Assembly (NCBI GenBank): GCA_963576475.1
Contig: OY754973.1
Span: forward strand, 11,947,253-12,011,252
DNA: 64,000 bases
Direction of reading: 5' to 3'
Source of the DNA: Molanna angustata
Taxonomy: Eukaryota > Arthropoda > Insecta > Trichoptera > Molannidae
In this document: piece after piece, positions 1-11,130 of the stretch
Layout of the letters: every line of letters starts with the position of its first letter
Position numbering within the stretch: the first letter of the stretch is position 1
Position numbers and translations under genes: made by a program
The notes under the pieces: generated by a model
The model's input: the letters and a program-made list of their open reading frames with translations, nothing else
What the model was told of the DNA's origin: nothing
Databases searched by the model: none

Positions 1-204
1 TTGTTTAAAAAAGTTCTCATTCATTTTGTACCATATTTGTATCATTAGAAATCTGTGATAGTGAATTTGGGTGTAAGTTTGCAAAAAGAAGCCTATCCTA
101 ATTTCTCTTCCAACTCCAATTCCCGAATTCCTTTCTCCAAGGCTTCGGTGGATTGGGATCTGCAAGAAGGGTAAGTGCTACCAAACTGTAGTTCTGATTT
201 GTCC

Positions 205-252
205 GTAGTGTTGATTCATTTATTTGCAATACAGATCACCATTTAACATACA
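205..252. repeat. Direct repeat copy 1 (pair with 701-748)
   Basis: This 48-bp segment recurs at 701-748 with only two adjacent mismatches. The shared part begins GTAGTGTTGATTCATTTATT and ends CACCATTTAACATACA. The flanks on either side are unrelated. The two copies are 496 bp apart. Nothing in the interval is recognised as coding, and the origin is unknown. Confidence 0.8.
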
Positions 253-700
253 TATTTGTTGGTCACTTCTCCGGATAATTTTGTCGTTTTGTTTTAAATT
301 CATACGGACAGAGCAGAATTGCAGTGGTTTATTTATTGTACATGCACATGGTCACAGATTTCGTCAGATAATTTTGTATTAATATTCTTTGTTGTAATTA
401 ATATTTGCCATTAATATTTGCATTGTGTCAAATTTTTGTAACAATAAATTTGCAAAAAGTTGTAGTTTTACTGTGGTAAGATCATTTACACTTCTTGTCT
501 TTGATTGGTCAGCCATCTTAGTCGCCATCTTGTTTTGTCATTTTGTTTACATTTGATTTTTTGACAGTTGTTCGTTTACAGATTGATCTTGACACTTAGC
601 TACAATGTCAGCATTTATCATTTATAAACTCGCAAAGCGAGAGTTAGTCGCCTTGCTTAACTTGTCAAAGTGTGCCATAATTATAGTGTTGTGTTGTGTT
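253..700. other. Non-coding stretch between direct repeats
   Basis: A+T-rich sequence with no coding frame, no RNA gene and no repeat that I recognise. Confidence 0.4.
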
Positions 701-748
701 GTAGTGTTGATTCATTTATTTGCAATACAGTCCACCATTTAACATACA
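701..748. repeat. Direct repeat copy 2 (pair with 205-252)
   Basis: Second copy of the 48-bp direct repeat described at 205-252. A short GTGTT-rich run lies immediately upstream. Confidence 0.8.
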
Positions 749-1682
749 GCCCGTACTGCGAGAATACTGCTTACAAAACCTCACTTTTTTTATATTTTTC
801 TCAAATAACTCCCGTAATATGACCCCAAGAGTTTCTATTACAACAAGAATATATACGGATTACGATGATTGCGGTTTTAATGATAACGGAGCTAGTAAGT
901 GGAATAAGTTTGTTCTCTGACATACGTGGAGCGCAAAGTTGAAATGACTTAAGGCAACCTTGTTTCACAGAGTTTTCTCGGAAAGATCTTGTTATCATAA
1001 AACAACACTAAATACAGAACTGAAAATAGCATGAATATTACATGTATCGTATAAACTTGTATTACATGTATTGTATAAAATATTTAGGTATGCTATTTTC
1101 ATTTCGGCATTTTTAACACAAATTTATTTATTCAATAAGAAAAACAAACAATAATGTATGAATATGTTTATTTTATATAAAGTCTAGAATATTCAACCGT
1201 TGAAAACATGTTAACTAACGTAATATATCAACCCTTCTACTTGTATTATGTTTAGCAACCCTTCCATACAATCAATATTCAATTCATAAATAATTCAGTA
1301 TAAAACAAGATTATCTTCCTAGCGCACATGGTGTCTATAACTATTCATTTAATCAGGGTTGTATGTTGGCATTAATGTTTACATTATACCGGTAAAATAT
1401 TATGTTTTCTGTATATTATGATTAAAAATATTAATTATTCATTAGAGACCTCACTTTGATGTCACATTAACATTATATTATGCCTAGTGGAAATATATCC
1501 CTTTAATACTTTCTTCCACATCATATGATATGATTACTCAAATCTTAATTTGTAACAATACAGATTCGTTATATCGGCCCATTTACTTATACAAGAAAAC
1601 ATTACATAAAGCACACCTTTTTTTGTTCATGTGGATTATTTTCAAACAACAAAAAAATACGTGGTATAGTAGTTAAAATGCT
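749..1682. other. A+T-rich stretch, nothing recognised
   Basis: Short frames occur at 720-998 on both strands, but they have no recognisable motif and composition typical of chance frames. I see no RNA gene or structured repeat. Confidence 0.4.
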
Positions 1683-1760
1683 TAACTGCTAGCCCTAGAA
1701 GAGGTATACCTTGTTGGGCAGCATTTATCTATTTTTATATAAACGCTACTGTGAAAAAAA
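1683..1760 (+). repeat. LINE-tail-like repeat, copy 1
   Basis: This segment matches 2911-2987 over about 78 bp. Shared blocks are CTAGCCCTA, CCTTGTTGG/CCTTATTGG with CAGCA, and CTACTGTGAAA/TCATTGTGAAA. Short structured segments of this kind are often found near the 3' ends of insect LINEs. The assignment is an inference from the pattern only, because no coding sequence is attached. Confidence 0.5.
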
Positions 1761-2011
1761 TACTTTAAAAGGACAGAGAAATGAAAGTAAGAAACGCGGT
1801 AATACTCTGCAAAAGGGAGGAGCTCTCTTATTATGGATTCCAAGCATTAATGGGAACAAAAAAAATGTATTTTTTTGATCGGTAAATAAATTATTGATTC
1901 GTAAGTAAGTACGTATAATTTTGATGCTCAACTTTATAATACCCTTGAAAATCAAAATAATCCCCGCACTGATATCTTTATTTTTTTCACAAGGAATAAT
2001 ATTATTTAATA

Positions 2012-2202
2012 GATTACGTGTTGGTGTCACCAGGTGCAAAAAGAACATGCTCAGGTTGGTATAAGGGTGAAAGAGTATGTCTCTTGCGATTATGGAGAGG
2101 CAGTCCTCTTCATCTGTCCAGACATATCAGTGAGGCGCGGTGCAGGAGACCTGATGATAGTCACTGACAATGCCGTTGCAGCTGCTGTATTCTGCAGCTA
2201 AG
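2012..2202 (+). CDS. Unrecognised short frame ahead of a LINE tail
   Basis: An open frame of about 60 codons without an obvious start. It ends at TAA near 2200 and includes the residues DYGEAVLFICPD and SVRRGAGDLMIVTDN. It is richer in G+C than its surroundings and has fewer A-run codons, which suggests former coding sequence. About 290 bp downstream lies the LINE-type hairpin at 2494-2528 and an AAATAAAT tail, so the frame may be the C-terminus of a 5'-truncated LINE. I do not recognise the protein, and a host exon is not excluded. Confidence 0.3.
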
Positions 2203-2493
2203 TGGCCTAGTGGAGAAGTGTCCAGATCCGGAAAGTAAGTATCACAAAGATGATACTTACTTTCAAAGATGATGCTACTCGATGTGGGTAGAACCCAAAA
2301 TGAAAATAACGTTGCAACAATAATTTCTTAACTTATTATTTTTTGCTGTATGTATAGATTGTGTGTACTTATTTCACTTTTAAAAGTGTATTTTGTAATT
2401 TAAAATATGTAAGTATTCCTAATGTTTATTTTTATAGCTTTCTTATTCTTTTGTTTTTTACTGTAATGTAATAATTTCACAAATGTACAGGTG

Positions 2494-2590
2494 GCTGCTT
2501 CAGAACATATTTATTCTAGTGAGGCGGCTATCTTATATTAAAATAATGTATATGTTTATATGATCATAAATAAATAAATAAGTAAAATAA
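2494..2590 (+). repeat. LINE 3' end: two-stem hairpin plus AAAT tail
   Basis: GCTGCTTC (2494-2501) pairs with GAGGCGGC (2521-2528), eight pairs of which two are G-U wobbles. An A+T-rich segment ending AATAAATAAATAAATAAG follows at about 2565-2590. The hairpin loop shares CAGAACA and CTAGTGAGG with related hairpins at 26262-26296 and 62471-62507. The layout fits the 3' terminus of a plus-strand LINE. Confidence 0.6.
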
Positions 2591-2910
2591 AGAATGAGAT
2601 CCCCTAACGAAAATTCAAAATATGCCAAAATTAGCAATGTGATCTTTTCTCATCATATGTAAAATGTTCAGAAGAAACTAAATGTTATTTATTTCTTTTC
2701 TTCGTAATATATGATAACTTTAAAGCGGAAAACATGAAAATTTTAATTGTTAATTGAATAATTTGTTTTACGTGAGCTATATTTGTGTCTGTTTTGAGGT
2801 TTATTGAAGTAGTTGTTAATTATTTATTAGTTCAAAATATATTGCTAGTGTGCCTACCTTGTACGGAAACTATCATCACACAGTTTATAAGTATGTTACT
2901 GTAAATTTGT

Positions 2911-2987
2911 AAACTACTAGCCCTAAAATAGGGTTTCCTTATTGGTCAGCAGTGATCTACTCGTCTACTCGTGTCATTGTGAAATAT
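2911..2987 (+). repeat. LINE-tail-like repeat, copy 2
   Basis: Second copy of the repeat at 1683-1760. It carries CCCTA...TAGGG, a short possible stem, followed by CTTATTGGTCAGCAGTGATC. An AAATAAATTTAAATAA segment follows, as expected of a LINE end. No coding sequence is attached. Confidence 0.5.
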
Positions 2988-3115
2988 GGTGTAGTGATAA
3001 ATAAATTTAAATAATATCAATAAATAACAATCAATTTAAGTAAAAAATTAAAGAAAATCCGTATAAACGGCAATCTTTATAGGTGGTTTTCATCTTACAT
3101 TTCAAAAATATGTCA

Positions 3116-3170
3116 ATTTATTTATTTATTATTTTCATCAACGGCTAAATAGCCTTTTACAAGTACATAC
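3116..3170 (-). repeat. LINE tail remnant, minus strand
   Basis: TTTATTTATTTATTA followed by the short inverted repeat GGCTAAATAGCC. Read on the minus strand this is a small hairpin followed by an A-rich AAAT tail, the same plan as other LINE ends in this window. From 3171 to 3700 I see only A+T-rich sequence. Confidence 0.4.
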
Positions 3171-3701
3171 AAAATAAACTAGTATAAACACGTTTAATAC
3201 ATACATACAATAATATTATAAAATAAAACAAAAAGAGATGTATAAATGTACGAAATATCTACCAGAACATTTTTTGCATATTATATCTAAACATTTTTTA
3301 AGAAACAAATATCAAAAACAAAAAGAAACAAAAATAGCATATATAAATTATATACCTAGGTATAAAGTTAATTCAAAAGTGTCATTAAAAAAGAATGAAA
3401 CATAAAAACAATTGAAAAATAAGCCATGAAACTAAATATAAATTCAAAATAAAAGAGTAATTGATAAAATAATAATAACATCTTATAGGGAAATAAAATT
3501 GACATTTTGCATCAATAATTTTCTATATTTTGTCAATAACAAGTAATAAATATCGCCTAGACCAGAGTATGCATTACCCAAATAATGAAGCCGTGCTATT
3601 GGCGAGTAATATTGTTGCAGTGTACGTGTGTTAGAATAGTAAAAAGGTACCGTTTGCCTGTTAGAACGATTTGGCGCATGTTGCATGTGCATGCATAACA
3701 A

Positions 3702-4950
3702 TTGGTCAATGTTGGCGGCTTCTACTCTGATATTGTCATCATACCTTCTGGTGTACCACAAGGGAGTCATTTAGGACCACTTCTATTTAATTCGTATATA
3801 GGAGATATAAATAAATGTTTTAAATATTCTAAGTTAATATTATACGCCGATGATATGAAGATTTATATGAAAATCAACTCAGAATTAGACTGCCTCAGAC
3901 TTCAGGAAGACTTAGGAAGGCTATATGAATATTGCAATGACAACAAATTATCTCTAAATATTAAAAAAATGCCACAAAATCACTTTCTCTAGAAACAAAA
4001 AACATATCATCAATTTCCCTTATACCATACACAACAGTATTCTTGAGACTGTATCATCGGTTCGAGACCTCGGAGTTGTTTTGGACAGCATGTTCACTCT
4101 CGAAAAACATATTGACACAATAATTGACAAATCCTATAAAACCTTCGGTTTTATTCTCCGCATCTCAAAACCATTCAACCCTAAAATCTTAAAAATTCTT
4201 TATTTTACATATGTGCGTAGTATTTTGGAATTTGCATCTCCCATCTTGTCACCCGTGTTTCAAGTACACAAAGCACGCATAGAGAGGATCCAACATATAT
4301 TTATAAAACGCTTGAATCACAGAGAACACACAGAATTTTCCACTTATAGGGATGCAACATTGTATCACAAAATCCTTACGTTGGAACAGAGACGATCCTT
4401 GGTTGATATGAAAACATTGTATAACATCATACACAATGCAATTGACTGTCCTGAAAATACGGAACTTTTCTCCTTCAACGTCCCATCGCGTCGTACGCGA
4501 AGCCCACTTTTGTTTCACATACCGCACCGTAATAATTCTTACACGAAAAACGCACCCCGCATACGTATGATGAACACTTATAATCACGAACATCTGGAAG
4601 TCGATATTTTTCTTTTCGATGATTGAAAAATCAAGATTGAATGGAATAAACTATGTGAGCTTGCAGGTACCTATACATTCTCTCTTTCACTTATATAGAC
4701 ACATTCACACACATATACACATCCTTACACTCATACGTACACACATACATTCACTCATGCACTATCATTCAGATATAAATATTTTCCATATGTAGATTTA
4801 AGTATGTAAGCACAGCAGTCAAAATTTATTGTTAATAATGTGGAAATTTGTTATTGGTTTTAGTCTTATACTAATGCATCTATACAAAAAATGTTATTAT
4901 ACTGCAAATTTCCCGAAAATGAAATAAAATAAAATAAAATAAATAAAAAC
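3702..4950 (+). pseudogene. Jockey/CR1-type LINE reverse transcriptase, 5'-truncated
   Basis: C-terminal half of a LINE ORF2 followed by its 3' UTR. The frame begins abruptly inside the reverse transcriptase. SGVPQGSHLGPLLF (motif B) and YADDMKIY (motif C, with both catalytic aspartates) are intact. RDLGVVLD and YVRSILEFASP blocks and the C-terminal domain end at a TGA near 4626. A single frameshift in an A-run at about 3961-3969 moves the frame from 3702-3992 to one continuing through 4081-4626. The 3' end is an AAATA-type tail (about 4920-4950). A related, longer copy lies at 24590-26241 on the minus strand, and its C-terminal segment was the source of the tandem array at 6593-8890. The abrupt 5' end is typical of incomplete target-primed reverse transcription. 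Jockey and CR1 cannot be separated by eye. Confidence 0.85.
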
Positions 4951-5734
4951 ATCACACTGCTTTTTTTATTAGGTACCTATAACTACTTATCTCATTTTTA
5001 GAAGATTTATTTTCCCGATTGCCTTCTTCGACCTAGTTTCTCGTGTAAAAATAAATGAGTAAAAACAGTTTGTGTAGTCTTAAAATAAAATCGAAGTTAT
5101 AGCTTTTATTCATTCGCGAATTGGCGCAACTATTGTTCTTTCATTACCCATTGAATTCTCCCAGATTTAAAAATACATTTTCGTACCTATAGTTCCACGA
5201 GGCATCGTCCAATACTTTGTTAAGAACCGGTCAAGCGAAAAGTTCATTTGATTTATACACGAAATAACTGGGATGGTAAATCAAATTATAATTTTTCGTC
5301 CGACATCGTGGCACAATTGGTTATACGTGTGACTTATATACAAAAATACGGCATTGGAAAACTTAATGTATCTACCTATTTACCTAAACATTTTATAAAT
5401 ATTTGAACAGTATTTAGACATCAGACAATTTTGATTCCATACTGATAATAAGTATTTTTTGTACATCATCAATTAATTTCATTTCATGTTGATATTTATA
5501 AATCTAAATTTAGTTTCAAAAATGTGATTATGTATTTCAAAATGTGATGAAAAATATAACTTGCTTTTGAAATAAAATCTGAAAATATAGAACAGTATCG
5601 ATGTTTTACGCTACTAAGATATTCATATATTCCTTAAAGTATGGAAACTATAGTCGGTTCTTTAAATAGTCACGAAACATATACATAACATTCAAAAATA
5701 TCAAGGCATGAAATATATGCCTGACAAGATAATG
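4951..5734. other. A+T-rich stretch with a weak tRNA-like box
   Basis: No coding frame is recognised. At about 5302-5336, CGTGGCACAATTGGTTATAC resembles a tRNA/SINE A box and resembles the head of the SINE at 43440-43560. I see no matching B box, so it is at most a SINE relic. Confidence 0.3.
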
Positions 5735-5960
5735 CCAGATGGGCAACCAGAATACTCAAACGATTAAAAAAGAGAATTGGTAGGCCTCCATAAAGATGGT
5801 CTGATGACGTTGTCCACATTCGATAGATGTTGACTTGATCATGGAAAAAAAAACAGAAACTATTGGATGCAGATTTGAAGAGGGCTTTAACTTGTGGTGG
5901 AGAAAAAAAAGCCGAGGAACAAAAATATATTACATGGTCAAGAGTTTATGAGTTGTTTGG
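5735..5960 (+). pseudogene. Decayed RTE-type LINE C-terminus
   Basis: Plus-strand translation gives an interrupted RIGRPP-stop-RWSDDV, matching the conserved GRPPxRWxDD block at the C-terminus of RTE-type insect LINEs. A degraded tail follows that can be read in other frames as WMQ-like sequence. Several stops and frameshifts are present. No endonuclease or catalytic reverse-transcriptase motif survives. Confidence 0.5.
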
Positions 5961-6500
5961 GAAGAAATATAACGCCGTGCACTCCACTATAGAACACCGT
6001 TCAGAACAGTAGTATTTGTATTATAACATGAAGAGGTGATATACCATTTTTATATTTATCCCACGAAATAGCCCCAAGGAGCTGGGCGAAGCGGCGTCAT
6101 TTCCGATCCACTCGGATACTTTATACTCAAAGAATCCACCGTTTCTATATATATAATTTATATAATTGTATGGCTGTTTGTAGCAATCACAATCAGATTG
6201 TTATCGCACAGTTTTGTTTAACTTACGTATGTAGATACTGATGGAATCGGAAACGGGCGTTGCTTTTAGCGTAAATTTACGGCTTTCAGTCGCGATTTAA
6301 AAAGGTCCCAACCTAAATTATCGGCACAAAACTTAAATAAACGCTTTATCGGTAAGTCGTCAATTTAACGGGACATGATAATTTCTTTCCACAAAAGTTG
6401 TACAAATACAATTTCCTGCTGTTTGTTACCTACTTTGTTGGGTCATTGTAGCCAATAATAAAACAGATTTTTTTAAATGTTTCCTCGATAACGTTTTACA
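5961..6500. other. Non-coding stretch, nothing recognised
   Basis: Mixed A+T-rich sequence without recognisable coding, RNA gene or repeat. Confidence 0.35.
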
Positions 6501-6592
6501 TTAGAGCAGTGACGCTCCTTAATTATTGACATGAAAACATTTCATTACAAAAAACATAACAACATCATACACAATACAATAGACTATCCTGT

Positions 6593-7157
6593 CATAACGG
6601 AACATTTCTCCTTCAACACACGTCCCATCGCGTCGTACACGAAGCCTACTTTTATTTCACATACCATACCATAATAATACATACAAAATGCAATAGACTG
6701 TCCTGACATAACGGAATATTTCTCCTTCAACACACGTCCCATCGCGTCGTATATGAAGCCCACTTTAATTTCACATACCTACCACACCGTAATAATACAT
6801 ACAAAATGCAATGGACAGTCCTTTCATAACGGAACATCTCTCCTTCAACACACGTCGTACACGATGCCTTCTTTAATTTCACATACCACATCGTAATAAT
6901 ACATACAAAATGCAATTGATTGTCCTGTCATAACGGAACATTTCTCCTTCAACACACGTCTCCATCGCGTCGTACATGACGCCCACTTTAATTTCACATA
7001 GGTACCACACCGTAATCATTCATACACAATGCAAAAGACAGTCCTTTCATAACGGAACATCTCTCCTTCAACACACGTCGTACACGAAGCCCACTTTAAT
7101 TTCACATACCACACCGTAATAATACATACACAATGCAATTGATTGTCCTGTCATAAC
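6593..7157 (+). repeat. Tandem array of LINE coding segment, left block
   Basis: Units begin near CATAACGGAACATTTCTCC and recur at about 6593, 6709, 6826, 6930, 7049 and 7152. Two unit types are seen. Long units of about 117 bp carry an extra CCATCGCGT block after CACACGTC. Short units of about 103 bp lack it. Long and short types alternate in part of the array, like an incipient higher-order repeat. The sequence derives from the C-terminal codons of the LINE around 4440-4545. Confidence 0.85.
7149..7157 (+). repeat. Target-site duplication, left copy
   Basis: TGTCATAAC lies immediately left of the RTE insertion and is repeated at 8376-8384 on its right. In uninterrupted units of the surrounding array this sequence occurs once per unit, which shows the pre-insertion site. 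Confidence 0.75.
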
Positions 7158-8375
7158 CAAATTTTTTCTCTGCGCACGGTCACAGAAAAGGTTCTGGATA
7201 AAAATCAGAAAATTTTCTGTGCCTTCATAGACCTAGAAAAGGCGTATGATAAAGTTGTTAGAGAAAAATTATGGGATATACTAGCAGTGTATGGAGTGAA
7301 GAGCAAACTAATACGCGCAATCGCGTCATTATATGAGAACAGCGAAGCATGTGTTCGTGTCAACGACACAGTGACAACGTGGTTCTCTATAAATAATGGC
7401 GTTAGACAAGGGTGCGTGCTATCTCCATGGCTCTTTAACTTGTACATTGATTTCTGCATAAGAGCCCTTAAGGATGAAAGCAAGGGTCTGAAATTGAGAA
7501 CCGTAATGGTGCGAGATTTGATGTATTCAGACGATAAAGTTCTATAAGCAGAAAGTATGGAAGAGTTACAGTATCTTGTAAGTATGGTATATGAAGGATG
7601 TATAGAGAACGGACTTAGGATGAATGCCAGCAAATCAAAGACAATGGTCTTTGAAAAGAGTGAAAGCAGAACAGCGTGTAAAATAAGAGTAGAGAACGAA
7701 TGGCTCGAGCAAGTCGATGAATATGTATACTTGGGAAGCATATTTCAACGGAACGGACGACTCGATAAAGAGATAGAAAGAAGAGTTATGGCAGGAAACA
7801 GAGTGAATGGAGCACTAAGACCAATTATGAATGATCGCAACATATCAAAGGATGCCAAAGTTGCCATTTATAACGCCATCGTAGTGCCAACCTTGACGTA
7901 TGCAAGTGAAACCTGGACTTGGCAGAAGACGCATGAAAGTAGAATAAATGCAGTTGAAATGAGATCGTTAAGAAGGATTTGTAATAGAACGATGTATGAC
8001 CGGGTAAGAAATGAGGACATAAGGAAAGAATGTAAGATGAAGAAAGATGTCATAACTAGAATGAAAGTGAACACATTGAGATGGTTTGGTCACATGGGGA
8101 GAATGAATGAGGAGCGCCTGACGAAGAAAATATACAGAGCGGAAAGGAATGGAATGAGAGGTCGGGGACGCCCAAGAAAGGGATGGCACGACCATGTGAA
8201 CGAAATTTTGAAAGACGGAAATTGTAGAAGTGTGAGCAATAGACGAACATGTATGAGACGATGCATGAATGTGGACGAGGCGAGAGATGCATGCCAGGAT
8301 AGAAAGGTGTGGCTTTCGGTTCTCTCTGCCTACCCCGCAAGGGACATGGCATGATGGTATGTATGTATGTATGTA
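7158..8375 (+). pseudogene. RTE-type LINE reverse transcriptase, 5'-truncated, one stop
   Basis: One frame runs from the left junction to TGA at 8354, broken only by TAA at 7545-7547. Motifs in order are AFIDLEKAYDKV (motif A), NGVRQGCVLSPWLFNLYID (motif B) and YSDD (motif C, with Ser where most LINEs have Ala). Then follow the thumb-like region, LRWFGHMGRMNEERL, and the C-terminal GRGRPRKGWHDHV block typical of RTE-type insect LINEs. The 3' end is a run of TGTA repeats (about 8357-8375), and RTE elements commonly end in short tandem repeats. A 9-bp TGTCATAAC duplication flanks it. The stop falls just after the catalytic motif, so the copy is probably inactive. It is one of the youngest-looking elements in the window. 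A decayed relative is at 60480-60665. Confidence 0.85.
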
Positions 8376-8890
8376 TGTCATAACGGAACATTTCTCCTTC
8401 AACACACGTGGTACACGAAGCCTTTTTAATTTCACATACCACATCGTTATAATACATACAAAATGCAATTGATTTTCCTGTCATAACGGAACATCTCTCC
8501 TTCAACACACGTCGTACACGAAGCCCACTTTAATTTCACATACCACACCGTAATAATATGTACATACACAATGCAATTGATTGTCCTGTCATAACGGAAC
8601 ATTTCTCCTTCAACACACGTCTACGTTGCGTCGTACATGAAGCCCACTTTAATTTCACATACCACACCGTAATAATTCATACACAATGCAATGGACAGTC
8701 CTTTCATAACGGAACATCACTCCTTCAACACACGTCGTACACGAAGCCCACTTTAATTTCACATACCACAACGTAATAATACATACAAAATGCAATTGAT
8801 TGTCCTGTCATAACGGAACATTTCTCCTTCAAAACACGTCTCCGTCGCGTCGTAAATGAAGCCCACATTTATATAACATACCACACCGTA
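8376..8890 (+). repeat. Tandem array of LINE coding segment, right block
   Basis: Continuation of the array after the RTE insertion, opening with the right TGTCATAAC duplication (8376-8384). Units start at about 8380, 8483, 8590, 8707 and 8809. The units at 8380, 8483 and 8707 are short types; 8590 and 8809 are long types. The last unit runs into the ordinary LINE C-terminus and 3' UTR. Confidence 0.85.
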
Positions 8891-9030
8891 ATATTACATT
8901 GACGAAAAACGCACCTCTCATGCGTATGATGAACATTTTGACGTCGATATTTTTCTTTTGGGGCCATCTGTATAAGAAATGTTATTATACTGTGAATTTC
9001 CCGAAAATAAATAAAATAATAAAAAAAAAC

Positions 9031-9554
9031 AATAATTGATAGCGTGCAGTGTTAACAATTCTAGCATCTAGACTAGTGATCGCGCAGAGGTCAAAATACG
9101 ATCACAGTTTAATATATATATTTTTTTTTGAGTAGTAAAAGTCATGTAAGTCAGGTGCAAAGTTTTATCATCATTATTTTTTCTTTTTTTAACTATGTTA
9201 CGTGTTAGACATTGTCATTGTGAAAGTAAACAATGTATGGTTTGTCGTAAAATATTTTTTCCATTTATTTATTTTTTATTACACATATCTATTACTTATA
9301 GCTTTCTGCAATCGTTCCCCATAGCGCGCAGATTGCTTAGAAAGGGGTCTGAAGTTTTTGCTTCATATGTGTGTAGACTGATACGCCCGGAAATAAGGCT
9401 GAACTGATTATCAGTCTAATCCCGGTTTCAGTCTAAGTGCCGGTTGGTTTCAATTTAAATTTATAATAAAACACTAATTGTTTGCATGCCCCGATTTTTG
9501 ACATTTATCTCATATTTCTTATAAAATATGCCTACAGCACTCGGCGTAGAGCAA
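9031..9554. other. Non-coding stretch, nothing recognised
   Basis: A+T-rich. A 70-codon frame at 9195-9407 has no recognisable motif. Confidence 0.35.
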
Positions 9555-10125
9555 TTTTTATTACTCATTAACCCAAGAGTATATAGTGGGGAGTTATGAT
9601 TTCGCAATTTTTAATGATATTTTTTTATTGCAGATTATCAACTAGTACCATGCTAAGATTGAATTCTGAAAGTTTCATCACAATATATATAGGTATATGT
9701 GTGTGTGATGTATACTATGTGTTATGTGCTCTGTGCTGTGTGCTATGTACGGCGTGTTTATTTTAATTTAACGGTTATAGACTAAAGTACTCATTCGATT
9801 CCTTTCAAATTTTGAATATTTGTAAACCTAATACTTGCTTAGACCCCATTAGATTTTGAACGATATCTGAATAGTGCTTCTCAATTTTTTTAACTATCAA
9901 ATATTTCAAAGTGACCCCAAACTCAGGAAACGTAGTATTTTACATTTTTATTATCAACTTGGTAAAAAGACACATCAAATCATAAAATGGCATTGGAGAG
10001 TTCTCATGTTTTCGTATTTAAATATTTAAATAAAAAGTTATTTAACATTTCATACAAAATTTTAATAATTTATAGAATGACTTGTTAGTGAGGAGTTAAG
10101 CGTTGTCCACAACCCACTCGTTTTA
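9555..10125. mobile_element. Terminal-inverted-repeat element, family F copy 1
   Basis: The left end has TTACTCATTAACCC, then ATATAGTGGGGAGTTATG and TTTCGCAATTTTTA. The right end has TTAGTGAGGAGTTAAGCG and GTCCACAACCCACTCG. ACTCCTCACTAA-type ends are inverted with respect to each other. The interior shares blocks with 13573-14090, including CAGATTATCAACTAGTACC, GAAAGTTTCATCACAAT, TCTCAATTTTTT and AAGTGACCCCAA. No transposase frame is present, so this is a non-autonomous element of unknown superfamily. Confidence 0.65.
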
Positions 10126-10904
10126 ATTATGAACGCAAAAATAACTGGAAAAATATGCTCTGACATTTTTTGCATCATAGATTCAGATTTAGTAATTTTC
10201 CATTCAGCACCATTGCGAAAGTAACGATGGAATATCAAATCGAAAAAATGGTATGCTGGTAACAGGCGCCCTCTTTAAAAGACATATCAAAGCTTCATCA
10301 TTTGGTCAATTGCTCAACACTCAAAAACTCTTGTAACACTCTGGTAACACTCTTGGATTTGACTTAAATTCACTTGACCGATTCTGATAGGAACTCTAGA
10401 TTACACTCCTGTGTTTACCAGCCAACACCATATCCCTATTGTTTCTAACAAATACATCAGTTGGATGGAGATAACACCGTTATGGTGAGCCATTAATTCC
10501 ATCCTGAATCATGTGGCGTAGCAAAATAATAGCAGAATCATTCAGAATATGAGGGCCCAGCTTGACAAGGGGCCCAAACGTATTAATACTATACAAAAAA
10601 ACATTTATTAGTGATCCAAAATAAAAAAATAAAATTAGTTTTTCAAGTATGGAAAAATGGTATAAGTAAATCGTCATTAGTTTTTTTATAATACTTTTTT
10701 GTTTATCAAAAAAATATATATTTTTAGTTTTTAATAAAACATTTTACTTTTTTCGATTTCTCAAAAAGCATAAAATGCTAGTGCTGAGAAAGTGAATGCA
10801 AATATGTAACAATTCAATAATATTTTACAAACAGCACAAAAAATACATAAAATCCACAAGCTTATAATAATCATAAAAAGCATCAACACAACAAATTAAT
10901 ACCC
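10126..10904. other. Non-coding stretch, nothing firm
   Basis: A+T-rich. GAGGGCCCAGCTTGACAAGG with a second GGGCCC at about 10551-10575 resembles the edge of the element fragment at 12724-12755, but too little is shared to call an element. Confidence 0.3.
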
Positions 10905-11130
10905 CATCTTCTTCTTCTTCTTCCGCTTTAGTTAGGACTGTGTCCTGTTATTCTCGGAGTCTCCTTTGAGGCGAACGTCCAACTATTCCTCCATGACCTC
11001 CATCGCTTGGGTGGTTTTCCAGGGGATCTGCTATTTGTTATCTCCTCATCCGCTGCTATCCTCACCTCTCGATCCGAACCTGCTCTCCCCACATGATCTC
11101 TCCAGAATCGTCTTCGTGCTCTTCCCCATG
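10905..11130 (-). pseudogene. RTE-type LINE C-terminus with GAA tail
   Basis: The minus strand reads RRRFWRDHVGRAGSDR, then GKPPKRWRS and SWTFASKE before a stop, followed by a GAA-repeat tail (the TTC run at 10905-10923 on the plus strand). GRPPKRWxDSW near the C-terminus and GAA tails are shared with the RTE copy at 45095-45520. The copy is strongly 5'-truncated and has lost its catalytic domains. Confidence 0.55.

Larger units (their letters stand above)
6502..9030 (+). mobile_element. LINE 3' end with internally amplified coding segment
   Basis: The left end matches the LINE at 3702-4950 from about its position 4385 (equivalent of the block before DMKTLYNII). The right end, after about 8890, matches its C-terminal codons and 3' UTR (ATGATGAACA, GTCGATATTTTTCTTTT, GTTATTATACTG) and closes with an AAATAAAATAATAAA tail. 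Between them the roughly 105-bp coding segment equivalent to 4440-4545 is repeated about ten times. The array is interrupted by an RTE insertion at 7158-8375. The copy is 5'-truncated and no longer coding. Confidence 0.8.

Noticed and set aside
2150..2185. Hammerhead core CTGATGATAG
   Set aside because: No GAAA box or closing stems follow.
5302..5336. SINE with Pol III promoter
   Set aside because: Only an A-box-like sequence; no B box, body or tail.
7205..7741. 178-codon minus-strand gene
   Set aside because: Mirror frame of the RTE reverse transcriptase on the plus strand.
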